A DNA stretch of 6,751 bases, from the NCBI GenBank assembly GCA_934746785.1, contig CAKVFO010000168.1:1-6751 (forward strand), written 5' to 3'. Under the pieces are notes generated by a model that made no database searches, was not told the DNA's origin, and worked only from the letters and a program-made list of their open reading frames with translations. Every line of letters begins with the position of its first letter. Positions within the stretch are counted from its first letter, which is position 1. Origin of the DNA: an uncultured Clostridium sp. (GTDB lineage Bacteria > Bacillota > Clostridia > Clostridiales > Clostridiaceae). A program made the position numbers and the translations under genes. Shown here in pieces: positions 6,343-6,751 of the stretch.

Positions 6343-6367
6343 ATATGTACTTCTCCTTCGTTATCAC

Positions 6368-6751
6368 TTATTTTTGATATCTTATAAAAATAATAAGAAC
6401 TACAATTATAACAATTAAAATCGTAATTACTATTCCATATTCTTTCTTTAAACCTACTACCCCCTTAATTGCAGATAATAATCCAGTAAACATAAATAAT
6501 ACTGCTGTAACAACAAGTGTTAAAAATCCTATATTAGCTGCTGTAAAATCTCCATGATTTACTTTAAGTAAAATACATGATGTAAATGTACCAATAATGA
6601 TAAAAATAATTAATATTTTAAATAGAGAAGCAGTATTTCTTTTAGCTGTATATTTAAGATCACTTCTGCTTTTTGATGCTAGTGAATTCTTTAAGCCATA
6701 GAAATTTGCCATACCAAAAAGTATTACTCCATCAGTTAGTACTCCAAGACC
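6368..6751 (-). CDS. Multi-pass membrane protein, unidentified, 5' end beyond the window
   Basis: The frame is open to the right edge: 13 codons (GLGVLTDGVILFG) precede the first Met at 6712 without a stop. No well spaced RBS stands before that Met (a GGAG is 14 nt away), so the gene probably starts outside the window and is only partly seen. Numbered from that Met, hydrophobic helices lie at about 30-49, 61-82 and 92-111, with a basic segment SKSRSDLKYTAKR (13-25) before the first, predicting a polytopic membrane protein. It ends RYQK with TAA at 6368. No family is recognised. Lying directly upstream of DUF4176, it could be a membrane component, or an immunity protein for a secreted toxin, but this is inference from position only. 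Confidence 0.7.
   Translation of the reverse strand, partial: GLGVLTDGVILFGMANFYGLKNSLASKSRSDLKYTAKRNTASLFKILIIFIIIGTFTSCILLKVNHGDFTAANIGFLTLVVTAVLFMFTGLLSAIKGVVGLKKEYGIVITILIVIIVVLIIFIRYQK

Noticed and set aside
1..6751. CRISPR array, tRNA or rRNA genes, riboswitch
   Set aside because: No regularly spaced direct repeats, no cloverleaf with the conserved T-loop motif, no rRNA-like stretch and no recognisable aptamer core were seen on either strand.

Overview
The window is very A+T-rich. It has GGAGG-type ribosome binding sites, GTG and TTG starts, U-tract hairpin terminators and proteins that read as clostridial, so it probably comes from a Clostridium or a close relative in the Bacillota. 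This assignment rests on composition and protein character only. All apparently working genes lie on the minus strand. The plus strand carries only gene remnants.

Reading the minus strand in transcription order (right to left): at the right edge is the C-terminal part of a multi-pass membrane protein (6751-6368), followed after 25 nt by a DUF4176 gene (6342-6061) and a perfect 15-bp hairpin (5971-6008). DUF4176 proteins are recurrent small members of Bacillota type VII secretion (T7SS, WXG100/LXG) loci. Next comes a gene graveyard on the opposite strand. It holds the last ~110 codons of an IS1182-family transposase with a nonsense codon (5539-5880) and an ABC-transporter ATPase with a nonsense codon, a frameshift and a large internal deletion (5094-5452). 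Back on the minus strand are a 55-residue two-helix membrane protein (4972-4805), a SAM-dependent methyltransferase whose frame is open but which lacks about 30-40 residues of its Rossmann fold (4652-4035), and a strong hairpin terminator (3964-4013).

The left half is one large gene (3837-52) for a 1261-residue AAA+ protein. It has a Ser/Lys-rich N-terminal linker, one ClpB-like AAA module with degenerate Walker motifs, and three consecutive CbxX/CfxQ (SpoVK/EccA-type) AAA modules with complete active-site motifs. Its stop codon overlaps the ribosome binding site of a further gene of which only the first 12 codons are visible (38-1).

Best reading: an accessory part of a type VII secretion locus. 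The EccA-like quadruple AAA+ machine sits on one side and a DUF4176/membrane-protein pair on the other, with a decayed, IS-scarred cargo segment between them. No WXG100, EssC or LXG gene is inside the window, so the T7SS link is inferred from family associations. The most unusual items are the four-module AAA+ architecture with one apparently dead module and the methyltransferase deletion that preserves its frame.
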